From an uncultured Prevotella sp. (GTDB lineage: Bacteria > Bacteroidota > Bacteroidia > Bacteroidales > Bacteroidaceae), in NCBI GenBank assembly GCA_900551055.1, contig URUK01000002.1, positions 124,001-188,000 of the forward strand: 64,000 bases of DNA, read 5' to 3'. Below the pieces are notes generated by a model, which worked only from the letters and a program-made list of their open reading frames with translations, was not told the DNA's origin and searched no databases. Position 1 is the stretch's first letter. Every line of letters starts with the position of its first letter. This document shows positions 16,690 to 27,000 of this stretch, in pieces. Both the position numbers and the translations under genes were made by a program.

Positions 16690-17075
16690 GAATCGAACCC
16701 TCGTCCAAACAGGGAAACCATACGCTTTCTACACGCTTATTCCGGCCTTCGGTTTTCGTGCCGCCGCAAGACCCGGACCACCAACGGCGACCTTATCCCC
16801 TGAAACTTCACCACGCACGTGGGGCCGGGCGTGACTATTCCCGATTTAACCGCACCGCCGGTTCGGAACGCTTCGGGACAACAGCTTCCGGGCGATGTCT
16901 CGTCCTGTCACCTTGTGACGGGATTAAGCCAGTAATCTACTATGCTTCGATTAGGCAGCGAGAGCGTACTTGTTTTCGCCAGATAAATTTATGACCGCTG
17001 AGATTTAGGAGCAAACAGACCACGCTCCGCGTGCTTACGTACCATTCCAACCCGCTGTCAAATCCAGTCAACCCC
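16678..17075 (-). ncRNA. ssrA: tmRNA (transfer-messenger RNA)
   Basis: The RNA is about 398 nt and rescues stalled ribosomes. The 5' end GGGGUUG (17075-17069) pairs with CAGCUCC (16685-16679) to form the acceptor stem, with discriminator A at 16678. The T-loop reads GGTTCGATTCC. The 5' side shows the usual GACTGGATTTGACAG. The tag frame runs from 16980 to 16951 and encodes GENKYALAA followed by TAA, which with the tRNA-borne Ala gives AGENKYALAA, a Bacteroidales-type tag. CCA is not encoded in either the old or new 3' context, so it must be added. The 3' end is the target of the island. Confidence 0.97.
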
Positions 17076-17109
17076 AAACGGGACGTCGGAACAACGCCGT
17101 AAATCTTTG

Positions 17110-17141
17110 CAAAGATAGCGGTTTATGCGGCACAAAACAAA
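17110..17141 (-). promoter_or_regulatory. ssrA promoter
   Basis: On the minus strand TTTG (17141-17138), a 20-bp spacer and TATCTTTG (17117-17110) form a canonical Bacteroidetes promoter. Transcription would begin near 17104, leaving about 29 nt to be removed by RNase P. Confidence 0.8.
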
Positions 17142-17241
17142 CACAGGCGCGGTTTTTAGCCATAATTAACACACTTCAGCGGCGCAGACGGCTACAATAC
17201 TGATTTCCACCCTCTTAACTGGGTGCATCTTGCCGCATTGC

Positions 17242-17329
17242 AAAAGGTTGCCTTTCACGCTCTGACATGCCGCCTTTTACAACGTGGAATGCGGCCTTCC
17301 GCAAAGCAAAAGGCCGCATTTCGCAGAAA
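17242..17329 (+). repeat. 22-bp periodic array A (4 units)
   Basis: Four units start at 17242, 17264, 17286 and 17308. The first and last keep AAAAGG; the middle two are degenerate. It lies between the ssrA promoter and the GH43 terminator, in a 323-bp gap that contains no gene. Confidence 0.75.
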
Positions 17330-17361
17330 CGGCCACGCATGAGAAATCCACGCGTGGCCGT
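17329..17361 (-). terminator. Terminator of xylan operon (GH43 end)
   Basis: ACGGCCACGC (17329-17338) pairs perfectly with 17352-17361, 13-nt loop, 37 nt beyond the GH43 stop on the minus strand. It has no long T-run. Confidence 0.6.
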
Positions 17362-17398
17362 AAAACGTGTTTAATATAGCATTTGATTAAGGATTTCC

Positions 17399-18364
17399 TT
17401 ATTCGCTTTTCATCGTCTTTATGTTGCCGTCGGCGTCGATGTCAAGCTCTTTCACCTTCACACTGCGCAACCAGGTCTTGCCTTCCGAAGGCACACAGTC
17501 ATGGTGGAACAAGTACCATTTGCCTTTGTACTCTACGATTGAGTGGTGCGTTGTCCAGCCCACCACAGGCTCAAGGATTACGCCTTTGTACGTGAACGGG
17601 CCGTAAGGATTGTCGCCCACGGCGTAGCACAGGAAGTGAGTGTCGCCTGTTGAGTAAGAGAAATAGTATTTCCCGTTCATCTTGTGCATCCATGAAGCCT
17701 CGAAAAAGCGGTGGGGGTCACTCGCTTTAAGCGGCTCGCCGTTGTCATCAACGACAAGTACGGCGCGCGGTTCTTCGGCAAACTGCAGCATGTCGCCAGA
17801 CATTCTTGCCACGCGCGATGGCAGAGCCGGCTCGTCGCCTTCGGGCAGATGCTCTACGCCGAGCGCCTGGTTGTCCTTGTAACGCTGCAGCTGTCCTCCC
17901 CAGATGCCGCCGAAATACGTGTAGATTGAACCGTCATCGTCCTTGAACACGCACGGGTCAATCGAGTAAGAGCCACGTATCGGGTCGGACTGCGGTGTGA
18001 ACGGACCTTCGGGACGGTCGGCAACGGCCACTCCGAGATGGAACACGCCGTTCTTGTCCTTGGCGCAAAACACCATATAATACTTGCCGTCTTTCTCCAC
18101 AACGTCGTTGTCCCACAGTTGGCGGCTTGCCCAAGGGATGTCCTCTACTGACAAAACCATGCCGTGGTCGGTGACTGCGCCGTTCTCAACATCATCAAGC
18201 GAAAGCACATGATAGTCCTTCATCTGGAAGTGTCCGCCGTCATCATCAAAGGCTTCGCCCGAATCCCAGTCGTGCGAAGGATAAATGTACAGCCTTCCGT
18301 TAAACACGTTGGCAGATGGGTCTGCCATGTAATCACTCGGGAAAAGATACCTTGCTTTGTTCAT
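17399..18364 (-). CDS. xynB: GH43 beta-xylosidase / arabinofuranosidase
   Basis: This 321-residue enzyme has no signal peptide, so it should act in the cytoplasm on xylo-oligosaccharides brought in by the symporter of the same operon. The five-bladed propeller shows the three catalytic acids of GH43: Asp15 (MADPSAN), Asp136 (SIDPCVF) and Glu222 (FFEASWM). Motifs and length fit the subfamily of bifunctional xylosidase/arabinosidases such as XynB of Prevotella bryantii. It is the last gene of the leftward operon transporter-GH10-GH43, 99 nt after GH10. Whether it prefers xylose or arabinose ends cannot be told. Confidence 0.9.
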   Translation of the reverse strand: MNKARYLFPSDYMADPSANVFNGRLYIYPSHDWDSGEAFDDDGGHFQMKDYHVLSLDDVENGAVTDHGMVLSVEDIPWASRQLWDNDVVEKDGKYYMVFCAKDKNGVFHLGVAVADRPEGPFTPQSDPIRGSYSIDPCVFKDDDGSIYTYFGGIWGGQLQRYKDNQALGVEHLPEGDEPALPSRVARMSGDMLQFAEEPRAVLVVDDNGEPLKASDPHRFFEASWMHKMNGKYYFSYSTGDTHFLCYAVGDNPYGPFTYKGVILEPVVGWTTHHSIVEYKGKWYLFHHDCVPSEGKTWLRSVKVKELDIDADGNIKTMKSE

Positions 18365-18463
18365 AATAAAAGGTTTTTAGGTTTATTCGATGTGGAAAAA
18401 CAAGGAGGATGGCGGTCTGACATCATGCGCCCTGCCGCCGTCCGCCCCATAAACAAGCTGCCG

Positions 18464-19579
18464 TCATTGTTTGAACAGCTTTATAATCTTGGCCACAACG
18501 GGCTTGGCCTTGTTGTCACGGCCGAACAGCAACGGATAGTTAGTCCGCCCTACTACGGGGAAATCATTGAGCCATGAAGTAGCGTCGGTCACACCCCAAA
18601 ATGTAATGCGCGATATTTGGTGGCGGTGCCTGTAATAAATCTTGAACATATCGATGTACCGCTGCTCGAAAATCCGTTCAGCCTCAGATGTCAGTCCGTT
18701 CCTGTACGGGTTGTATTTTTCGTCATACTTGAAGTTCTGGCTTATCTCCGCGCCGCTGAAATTCTCAGGGTTGGGAAGCATGTTGAGGTCAAGCTCGGTC
18801 ATCATAACCTTCACGCCGCATGCCGCGAAAGAGTCGATTGAAGCCTCGTATTCCTTCAAATCGGGATAATCGTATCCGTTGTGCGACTGCATTCCGATTG
18901 CATCCACACGGCATCCCTTCGCCTTCAAATCCCTGACAATCCTGCAAGTTGTGGCACGTTTGCCGGGCTTCGCCATGGCATAGTCGTTGATATAAAGCTC
19001 CGCATCAGGGTCGGCGGCGTGTGCGAACTTGAATGCAAGCTCGATATAGTCAGGCCCTATTATCTTATAATAAGGTGTTTCACGCATTGTGCCGTCGTCG
19101 TTCACAGCCTCGTTTACCACGTCCCAGCCTTTAATCCGGCCCTTGTAACGGGTTACTACGGTGGTTATATGGTCACGCATACGCCTTATAAGGACCTGCC
19201 GTGAAACGGTATCGCCCTTCTCGTCGGTAAACATCCACTTCGGCGGTTGCGAATGCCATACGAGGCAGTGGCCTATCATCTCAAGGCCATTGTCCTCTGC
19301 AAACTTGACGGTACGGTCGGCATCATCCCAGAAATACGTGTCTTCCTCAGGATGGATTCTCTCCCCTTTCATGCAGTTTTCCGCCACAATGGAGTTGAAA
19401 TTGTCAGTTACCAGCTTGGCCTCGGCGCCATTCCTGCCCCACACAACATCGGAACTAACCGCCGCTCCGACTGTGAAATACTTGCCAAGCACATCCTTCA
19501 GTGTGCCAGCCGCAACGGTTTCACACATCGCAAGGCACGCCGCCGCACATGCCGTAACCAACAAAGAACGTTTATTCAT
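18464..19579 (-). CDS. xynA: GH10 endo-1,4-beta-xylanase
   Basis: The 371-residue exported xylanase cuts the xylan backbone. A signal peptide (to about residue 25, VAAG) precedes one GH10 (beta/alpha)8 barrel. Acid/base Glu157 sits in WDVVNEAV and nucleophile Glu262 in MMTELDLN; IGHCLVWHSQ and ITFWGVTDATSW are further family signatures. No carbohydrate-binding module is present. LAMC in the signal is not a proper lipobox, so it is probably periplasmic or released rather than lipid-anchored. It lies 7 nt after the transporter stop and shares its transcript. Confidence 0.95.
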   Translation of the reverse strand: MNKRSLLVTACAAACLAMCETVAAGTLKDVLGKYFTVGAAVSSDVVWGRNGAEAKLVTDNFNSIVAENCMKGERIHPEEDTYFWDDADRTVKFAEDNGLEMIGHCLVWHSQPPKWMFTDEKGDTVSRQVLIRRMRDHITTVVTRYKGRIKGWDVVNEAVNDDGTMRETPYYKIIGPDYIELAFKFAHAADPDAELYINDYAMAKPGKRATTCRIVRDLKAKGCRVDAIGMQSHNGYDYPDLKEYEASIDSFAACGVKVMMTELDLNMLPNPENFSGAEISQNFKYDEKYNPYRNGLTSEAERIFEQRYIDMFKIYYRHRHQISRITFWGVTDATSWLNDFPVVGRTNYPLLFGRDNKAKPVVAKIIKLFKQ

Positions 19580-19586
19580 GTATATT

Positions 19587-21011
19587 TCATTTTTTAGAAC
19601 GTTGTTCTATTTCCATATTAATCTTGTCTATCACCTCGTCACTCAACTCGTATTTCGAGATAATCAACATCGCGAGGACAAGCAACAAAGCAGGTATGAC
19701 GGCCACAAGCCAAAGTATTCCCTGCTCGGCCAGCGGCGACTGCGACACTGTATTGGTTTGGTCGAAGCCTACAAAGCCCAGCACCAATCCAGGCACAACG
19801 CCTCCGAGAGCCATCCCGGCCTTGAAGAATATGCCGGTAAGTGCATTTACAATGCCCGAAATGCGCTTTCCATGGGTGTACTCTCCGTATGAAATAACTT
19901 CGGGTACAAGCGCCCACATATACCCCGTTGCCACTATTACGCCGGTTGACTTTACAAATTGAGCCACATAAACGAGCCACATCTGCGAGCGCAAAGCTGG
20001 TATGACGGATATCACATACAGCAAAGCCATTCCTATGATAGCCACAGAAAGGAAGATGTAGAACATTCCACGTTTGCCCACCTTACGCTTTATGGCGGGC
20101 ACCATAGGCATGAATATGAATGCCGGGATAGAGCCTAACGCCATGAAGTTAGCCACCTGTCCGGCATCGGCATGAACGTTGTAAATCATGTAATACGAAC
20201 CTGCGGCGTTGCCTACGGATGTCATCGCGAAGGCCGTGATGAAGAAAAAGGCAAGTATTCTGAGAGGCCGGTTGCGGCTGAACTCCACCCAAAGGTCACT
20301 AACCTTTACGTTGGCGGCCTCCGACTTGTCCATCACCACACGTTCCTTTGTCTGTGAAAAACAGAAGACAAGCAGCGCAAGACCCACCAAAGCGTAAATA
20401 ACCATCGTGGTGAACCACGCATCGCCGGAGTCCTTTGAATTCATCTTGCCGTCCGGCGACAGTGCGGCGACAATCATGGGGATGCCGTAAGCTACGGCAA
20501 GTCCGCCTGCATTGGCCATAAACATACGTACAGACGTTAGCACGGTGATTTCATTTGTGTCACGCGTCAATGACGCATTCAACGCTCCATAAGGCACGTT
20601 TATCAATGTGTACAGCATCGACATGCCCACATAAGTAATGTATGCGTAGGCCAGCGAACCTGAAAATCCGTTCCAGAAGCACAATATCGCGAAGCCGCAC
20701 AACGGTATTCCTGCGAGCACGAGGTACGACCTGTACTTGCCGAGCCTCGGATTATGCTTGTCGACAAACGTCCCGACAACGGGGTCCCAAAGGACATCCA
20801 CGATGCGTACAAGCAGGAACATGAAGGCCGCCGACGTCGGGTTGAGGCCGAAGACATTTGTGTAGAACAACAACAGGTACATGGATATGGTCTGATAAAT
20901 CAGATTCTGAGCCAAGTCTCCCGACCCAAAACCTATCCGCTGTATCCATGACAGCTTGTAAAACCCTTTCGCCTCATGGCTTCCGGGCTGTGTTTTCATT
21001 TCATTTTGCAT
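19587..21011 (-). CDS. xynD: GPH-family sugar:cation symporter
   Basis: This 474-residue inner-membrane protein has about twelve hydrophobic helices and belongs to the glycoside-pentoside-hexuronide symporter family. Signatures are GSGDLAQNLIYQ at the start, VDVLWDPVVGTFVDK in the second helix/loop and SYGEYTHGKRISGI in the second half. It should import xylo-oligosaccharides with a cation. It is first in the leftward operon with GH10 and cytoplasmic GH43, the same set as xynD-A-B in Prevotella bryantii. A TACTTTTG box on the minus strand (21079-21072) gives a leader of about 55 nt. Confidence 0.92.
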   Translation of the reverse strand: MQNEMKTQPGSHEAKGFYKLSWIQRIGFGSGDLAQNLIYQTISMYLLLFYTNVFGLNPTSAAFMFLLVRIVDVLWDPVVGTFVDKHNPRLGKYRSYLVLAGIPLCGFAILCFWNGFSGSLAYAYITYVGMSMLYTLINVPYGALNASLTRDTNEITVLTSVRMFMANAGGLAVAYGIPMIVAALSPDGKMNSKDSGDAWFTTMVIYALVGLALLVFCFSQTKERVVMDKSEAANVKVSDLWVEFSRNRPLRILAFFFITAFAMTSVGNAAGSYYMIYNVHADAGQVANFMALGSIPAFIFMPMVPAIKRKVGKRGMFYIFLSVAIIGMALLYVISVIPALRSQMWLVYVAQFVKSTGVIVATGYMWALVPEVISYGEYTHGKRISGIVNALTGIFFKAGMALGGVVPGLVLGFVGFDQTNTVSQSPLAEQGILWLVAVIPALLLVLAMLIISKYELSDEVIDKINMEIEQRSKK

Positions 21012-21071
21012 ATCTTATTAAAGTATAAAAACATTTTCCATGTACTTGCATAGCAATCTAAGGCTACGCTG

Positions 21072-21195
21072 CAAAAGTACTCCTTTTCCCACATAAAGCA
21101 CCATGGTTTTTGTAACTATTACGTTTCAATTTGTCTCATTACGTTTTATTTCATGCAAATCACTCGTTAAAATCATTCACATATGTTTATTTTTG
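21072..21195. promoter_or_regulatory. Divergent xylan promoters with shared direct-repeat operator
   Basis: Leftward -7 box: complement of CAAAAGTA at 21072-21079. Rightward -7 box: TATTTTTG at 21188-21195. Midway, ATTACGTTT occurs twice, at 21118-21126 and 21138-21146, a spacing of exactly 20 bp, with similar AT-rich sequence after each copy. The repeat centre is about 53 bp from one box and 56 bp from the other. Both -33 regions are weak. This is what a shared activator site would look like, with the HTCS at 24048 the obvious candidate (inference). Confidence 0.6.
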
Positions 21196-21212
21196 CAAGA
21201 AAATCAACCATC

Positions 21213-23768
21213 ATGAAACACATTGGCACTATCATTTTCACATTGCTTTTACTGCTTTTGCCGGCATCACTGAACGCCGCAGGGCAGTTCGTCAGCTTCA
21301 AATCGGGCGACTTGAAACTGAACAACAACGGGAAAGTTCACATCCATGTTGACGCCAACGACTGCAAAGGCGTAGCCATTGCGGCTGCCAACCTCGCCAC
21401 AGACATCAACAAAGTATGCGGAGCCGAAACGGCAACGACCGACAAGGCCGACGCTGAAATCATTGCAGGCACGGTAGGACATTCTGCCGAAATAGACAAG
21501 ATGGTGAAGTCGGGCGCAATCGACGGTAGCGCGCTCAAGGGCAAACGCGAGAAATACATAATAACCACCGTAGGCGGCAAGGTTGTCATTGCCGGCAGCG
21601 ACAGGCGTGGAACGATATACGGAATATACGAGCTGTCGCGCCAAATCGGCGTTTCTCCGTGGTACTACTGGGCAGACACGCCCGTTGAAAGGCACGAAAG
21701 CATATATATAAATAAAGGTGTTTACACTGACGGGGAGCCAGCCGTGCGCTACCGCGGCATATTCCTTAACGACGAAGCGCCATGCCTTACGACATGGGTT
21801 AAAAACACTTTCGGCACCGATTACGGCGGCCACGACTTCTACGCAAAGGTGTTCGAGCTGATACTCCGCCTCAAGGGCAACTTCCTGTGGCCTGCCATGT
21901 GGGGCTGGGCGTTCTACGCCGACGACCCCCTGAACAGCAGGACTGCCGACGAGATGGGGGTTATCATAGGCACATCGCACCACGAGCCGATGGCACGCAA
22001 CCACCAGGAGTGGGCACGCAACCGCGACAAGTACGGCGCATGGGACTATGCCACTAACCAGGAAACCGTTGACCGCTTCTTCCGCGAGGGCGTAGAGCGC
22101 GCCAAAAACACTGAAGACATCATCACTATCGGCATGCGCGGCGACGGCGACGCGCCAATGGGAGGCGAGGAAGGCAAAGACCATGAGTTCGTGCCACAGT
22201 ACCAACGCATGATGAAGCTGATGCAGAAAATCATAGACAACCAGCGTAAAATCATCAGCGACGTGACCGGCCGCCCGGCCAAGGAGCGTCCGCAGGTGTG
22301 GGCATTATATAAAGAGGTGCTCGGATATTACGACAACGGCCTGAAAGTGCCCGACGACGTGACACTGCTTTTGTGCGACGACAACTGGGGAAACGTCAGG
22401 CGCGTGCCCACGGCCAAGGAGCGCAAGCGCAAAGGCGGATGGGGACTTTACTACCACGTTGACTACGTTGGCGGCCCGAGAAACTCGAAATGGCTGTGCA
22501 ACACGCCGCCGCAGAACATGTGCGAGCAGCTTACGCTGGCCTACGACTACGGCATAGACCGCCTGTGGATACTCAACGTAGGCGACCTCAAGCCTATGGA
22601 ATACGCCATTTCGCTGTTCATGGACATGGCTTGGGAACCAAAGAAACACCAAGCGCAATCAGTCACGGAGCACACGGCGGACTTCTGCCGCCAGCAGTTC
22701 GGCGACGCACAGGCCGAAGAAGCGGCGCGCATACTCAACCTTTACCTTAAATACAACGGGCGCGTTACCGCCGAACTGCTTGACAAAAACACGTACAACC
22801 TTGAAACAGGCGAATGGCGGCAGGTGGCCGACGAGTACATGCGGCTCGAAGCGGAAGCCCTGCGCCAGTTCATAACCCTGCCCGAAGAATACAGGGACAC
22901 TTACCGCGAGCTCATCCTGTTCCCCGTCCAGGCCATGTCGAACCTGTACCAGATGTACTACGCACAGGCCATGAACAACAGGCTGTACCAGCTCGGCGAC
23001 CCGGCGGCCAACCTCTGGGCCGACCGCGTGGCGGAGGCTTTCAGGCGCGACTCCATGCTCTGCGCACAGTACAACCACGACATAGCCGGCGGCAAATGGA
23101 ACGGAATGATGATACAAAAACACATAGGCTACACCGACTGGCACGACAACTTCGAACGCGACATGATGCCCGAAGTGCACCGTATCGACGGCAACGCGCA
23201 CGGCGGATTCACCCACAAGGCTGCCGGAGGCTACGTGGCCATGGAGGCGGAGCACTATTTCAGCAAGGCCGACGGCGGCGAGGCGGCATGGACGGTGATA
23301 CCGTACATGGGACGCACGTTGAGCGGCATATCGCTGCAACCTTATACGAAGCCCGTTGACGGCGCGTCGCTGACCTACCGCTTCACCACGCCTGAAAAGA
23401 CCGGAGGCGACACAAAAGAGGTGAAAGTACACATCATCGTGAAGTCAACGCTCGACTTCCTCAACAAGGGCGGCCTTACATACAGCGTGGCTCTGGACGG
23501 AGGCGGGCCGCAGACGGTAAACTTCAACAAGAACCTCAACGAAGAGGGGGACAACACCTACACCGTATACTACCCCACGGTGGCGCGCCGCGTGGTCGAA
23601 AGTGTTGTCACATTGCCCCTTGGCAACGGGCACGACGGCACCCACGAGCTTGTCATCACCCCCAACGACCCTGGCATAGTGTTCGAGAAGATTGTAGTCG
23701 ACATGGGCGGCTACAAGCCTTCATACCTCTTCATGGACGCATCCGTGAAAGAAAGGACGAAACCCTGA
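21213..23768 (+). CDS. GH115 xylan alpha-1,2-glucuronidase
   Basis: ATG 21213 gives 851 residues with a clear signal peptide (MKHIGTIIFTLLLLLLPAS). An earlier in-frame ATG at 21183 lies upstream of the -7 box and is excluded. GH115 enzymes remove (4-O-methyl)glucuronic acid from internal xylan residues. Signatures in the barrel domain are RYRGIFLNDEAPCLTTW, NFLWPAMWGWAF and DEMGVIIGTSHHEPM; the C-terminal third is the beta-rich domain that helps dimerise and bind substrate. Length is normal. It is the first rightward gene opposite the transporter operon, and with the GH67 enzyme it covers both internal and terminal glucuronosyl groups. Confidence 0.93.
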   Translation: MKHIGTIIFTLLLLLLPASLNAAGQFVSFKSGDLKLNNNGKVHIHVDANDCKGVAIAAANLATDINKVCGAETATTDKADAEIIAGTVGHSAEIDKMVKSGAIDGSALKGKREKYIITTVGGKVVIAGSDRRGTIYGIYELSRQIGVSPWYYWADTPVERHESIYINKGVYTDGEPAVRYRGIFLNDEAPCLTTWVKNTFGTDYGGHDFYAKVFELILRLKGNFLWPAMWGWAFYADDPLNSRTADEMGVIIGTSHHEPMARNHQEWARNRDKYGAWDYATNQETVDRFFREGVERAKNTEDIITIGMRGDGDAPMGGEEGKDHEFVPQYQRMMKLMQKIIDNQRKIISDVTGRPAKERPQVWALYKEVLGYYDNGLKVPDDVTLLLCDDNWGNVRRVPTAKERKRKGGWGLYYHVDYVGGPRNSKWLCNTPPQNMCEQLTLAYDYGIDRLWILNVGDLKPMEYAISLFMDMAWEPKKHQAQSVTEHTADFCRQQFGDAQAEEAARILNLYLKYNGRVTAELLDKNTYNLETGEWRQVADEYMRLEAEALRQFITLPEEYRDTYRELILFPVQAMSNLYQMYYAQAMNNRLYQLGDPAANLWADRVAEAFRRDSMLCAQYNHDIAGGKWNGMMIQKHIGYTDWHDNFERDMMPEVHRIDGNAHGGFTHKAAGGYVAMEAEHYFSKADGGEAAWTVIPYMGRTLSGISLQPYTKPVDGASLTYRFTTPEKTGGDTKEVKVHIIVKSTLDFLNKGGLTYSVALDGGGPQTVNFNKNLNEEGDNTYTVYYPTVARRVVESVVTLPLGNGHDGTHELVITPNDPGIVFEKIVVDMGGYKPSYLFMDASVKERTKP

Positions 23769-23792
23769 ATATCAACTTTTTAACGACAAACG

Positions 23793-23824
23793 CTTGCCGT
23801 TTTACCGCCAATTTACTAACTTCG
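23793..23824 (+). promoter_or_regulatory. Promoter of the HTCS gene
   Basis: CTTG (23793-23796), a 20-bp spacer and TAACTTCG (23817-23824) lie downstream of GH115. The leader to 24048 would be about 218 nt and includes a 22-bp repeat array. Confidence 0.5.
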
Positions 23825-23908
23825 CACTTGCAAGCCGGCCGCCGGCCGAACGCAAGCGCCAAGCAAGACGGCAACGGCAAGCTGGCAAGAGGCGGCATCC
23901 CGTGCTGC

Positions 23909-24000
23909 AAAAGGCGGCCTTTCACAGCGTAAAAGGCCACCTTTTGCAAACCGAAAGACCACATATTAAACCGTAAGCACACACGGCACGGATGGTTACA
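23909..24000 (+). repeat. 22-bp periodic array B (3 units plus tail)
   Basis: Units start at 23909, 23931 and 23953; the last has the CATATT variant, and GTTACA (about 23996-24000) closes the tail. The array lies inside the presumed leader of the HTCS gene. Confidence 0.75.
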
Positions 24001-24047
24001 AACACACGGCAAGACACCGTTCGTCGCAACGGATTAAAACAATATTC

Positions 24048-27000
24048 ATGCGAAATGTTACAATTTACCCCCCCCGAAAGGCTGTTCGGACTAAAAGCGT
24101 AATAACAACCATAGCAGCCTGCCTCATAGCCGCGGTCACCGCTGTGGCCGACAGCGGCCACCTTTACACCGCAGACGAGCTTACCAGCAGCCTCATCAGC
24201 TGCATCAGCCAGGACAAGTACGGCTACATTTGGGTAGGAACGGAAAACGGCCTCAACAAGTTTGACGGCTACCGCTTCACCAACTACATGAAGGACAATC
24301 TCGACGAAAAGGACTCCACATCGCTGGCAAGCAACGACATAACCAAAATCCTGTCTGACAGGCAAGGCCGCCTGTGGATAGGCTGCGAGCTGGGACTGAT
24401 GACATACGACGCCGAGAACGACAACTTCAGGCACTACCGCTTCCCGACAGGATTGAAACCGAGGGTGCAGGACATACTGCAGGCACGCAACGGCGACATC
24501 ATAATAGGCACGGCAGGCTACGGACTGTTCAAAATCAAGTCAGGAACCGACGTGATAACGCCCGACGAGCGCCTTGGCTGGAACAGCAAATACAAGTTCT
24601 CCAGCAAGCTGTTCATCGACAGGCGCGGCGACATATGGCTGTCAAACCACCTGCAACTCATAGCAAAGGCAAGCCACGACGACAATGACGGAAGAATAAA
24701 GGAATACAAGTCGCCGTGCGGCTCGGCCGTCAGCTTCATAGACACCGGCAACAAGGGATTTATCATTGTCTGCCTGTACGGCATAATGAAGTACGACTAC
24801 GCCACAGGCAAACTTACCGTTGCCGACTACGACATGAGCCTGCTCAACCGCAACGTGTCCATCAGGAAGGCCATAGCCGACCAAGACGGGAACATTTACA
24901 TCGGCACGTCGGGCAAAGGGCTGATGGTAATCCCTCACGGCAGCAAGAAGCTGCAGAAGGTGGAAACGAAAGACAAGACTTTCGACTTGTCCACTTCCAA
25001 CATCAACGACATATTCGAAGACAAGGACAAGAACATCTGGATAAGCTGCTACAAGCGCGGCATATACATGCTGAACTACGAGAAAGACGCCTTCAACCAG
25101 TGGGACTTCACCTCGCAGAGATACTTCCTTGGCAGCGGACTGTCGTCAATCTCGGCTGGCGACAACGGCGACATACTCGCCATTGTGCAGAAAGCCGGCG
25201 TGTACATCTTCGACAAGCACGGACGCATCACGGCCCATCCCGACTCGCCCTACGGCGCAAGCACCATCTACAAGGACAAGCGCGGGGACTTCTGGCTTTG
25301 TACGGAGAACGCCATATACTCGTATAATCCGTACAAAGGCACGTACGAGCTGAAGAACGAATACGGCGGCTACGACATCGTATGCATGACCGACGACGGC
25401 AAAGGCCGCCTGTACCTCTGCGACTACGGCAAGGAGCTGTGCGTCTACGACACTCGCACAGGCCGCCAGACAACTTTCAGCATGACCGACCGCAGGCGTC
25501 TCGGCACCATCTGCAACAACTGGATAAAAGCCATGTTCATAGACAGCCGCGGCCTGCTTTGGATAGGAACATCCAACGGGGTGTCGTGCATGGACACGCG
25601 CGACTTCAACTTCAACGTGCTTTGGAAGGACGAGATACTGCCCGGATTGCAGAGCCTCTCGTTCTGCGAGATGCCCGGAGGCGACGTGTTAATAGGCACA
25701 AACAACGGCCTGTACGTGTACGTGAGGAAGACAGGAAAGATAGAACTCTTCCCCGGTTCTGAGAAGCTGCGCGACAGGTCGGTGTACGGCATCGTAACAG
25801 ACAAGGCCGGAGACATCTGGCTAAGTACATCCCGCGGCATCCTGATGTACGACAAGGGCAAGCAGAGCTTCATCAGCCACGTCAGCGGCAACGGCCTTTC
25901 AAACCATGAATACGTGCTCGGGGCCGCAGTCAAGTCAGCCAACGACCGCATAGCATTCGGCGCGAACGACGGCGTAACGGTGTTCTACCCCGAAGAAGTG
26001 AAGAACAGCACCATCGAAATGGACAGAGTGTATCTCACCAACTTCATAATAAACGGCAAGCCGACGTTCTGCTTCAAAAACGACTTTGAGGTACCGTACA
26101 ACAGCAACATGATGCAGCTGGAATTCTCACTGCTCAACTACAAGCACACAAACGAGATAAAGTTCCAATATAAAATCAACGACAGCAAGGAATGGCAGAC
26201 CGTAAGGGACGGCTCCAACTCAATCCAGTTCAACGAGCTCAAGCCCGGAAAATACGAGATTTACGTCAGGGCCGAGTGTAACGGCAAATACTCGAAGGAG
26301 ACCAAGAAGATTACCATCACGGTGAGAAACCCATGGTATTCGTCAACCACGGCATGGCTCTTCTACATCGCCGCGCTGATAAGCATCGTAGCATACATCA
26401 TGTGGCAGTATGAGAAAAACAAGCGCGAAGAACTTGAAGAAGCCAAGATGCGCATACTAATCAACGCCACACACGACATACGCTCGCCGCTCACGCTCAT
26501 CATCGGCCCCCTGAACAAGCTGAAACAGAGAATTACCGACAAGGAAAGCCGCGCCGACATTGAAACCATAGACCACAATGCGCAAAGGCTGTTGCTGCTC
26601 GTCAACCAGATACTCGACGAAAGGCGCATCGACAAAAAACAGATGCACCTGCACTGCCAGCATACCGACGTGACGGCTCTCGTGAAGGGCATTACGGCCA
26701 TGTTCCAAAGCAACGCACGGCAACACGGCATAAGCCTGACAGTAAATAGCGAAGGGGAAGTGTATGCCTGGATTGATCGCACAAACTTCGAGAAGGTAAT
26801 CCAGAACCTGCTGTCAAACTCCTTCAAGTTCACTTCAGACGGAGGCGAAATCAGCATAACGCTGAAAAACGACGGCGAAAACATAAAAATAGAAGTCGCA
26901 GACACAGGCATCGGCTTCAACGGAGAGAACACCGAAAAACTGTTCGACCGCTTCTACCAGGGCAAAAACACCACAGGCACATCTTCAGCCGGCACAGGCA

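Noticed and set aside
16671..16994. Plus-strand ORF of 107 codons at the island border
   Set aside because: It runs through the tmRNA gene in reverse; the RNA fold and tag frame explain the sequence.
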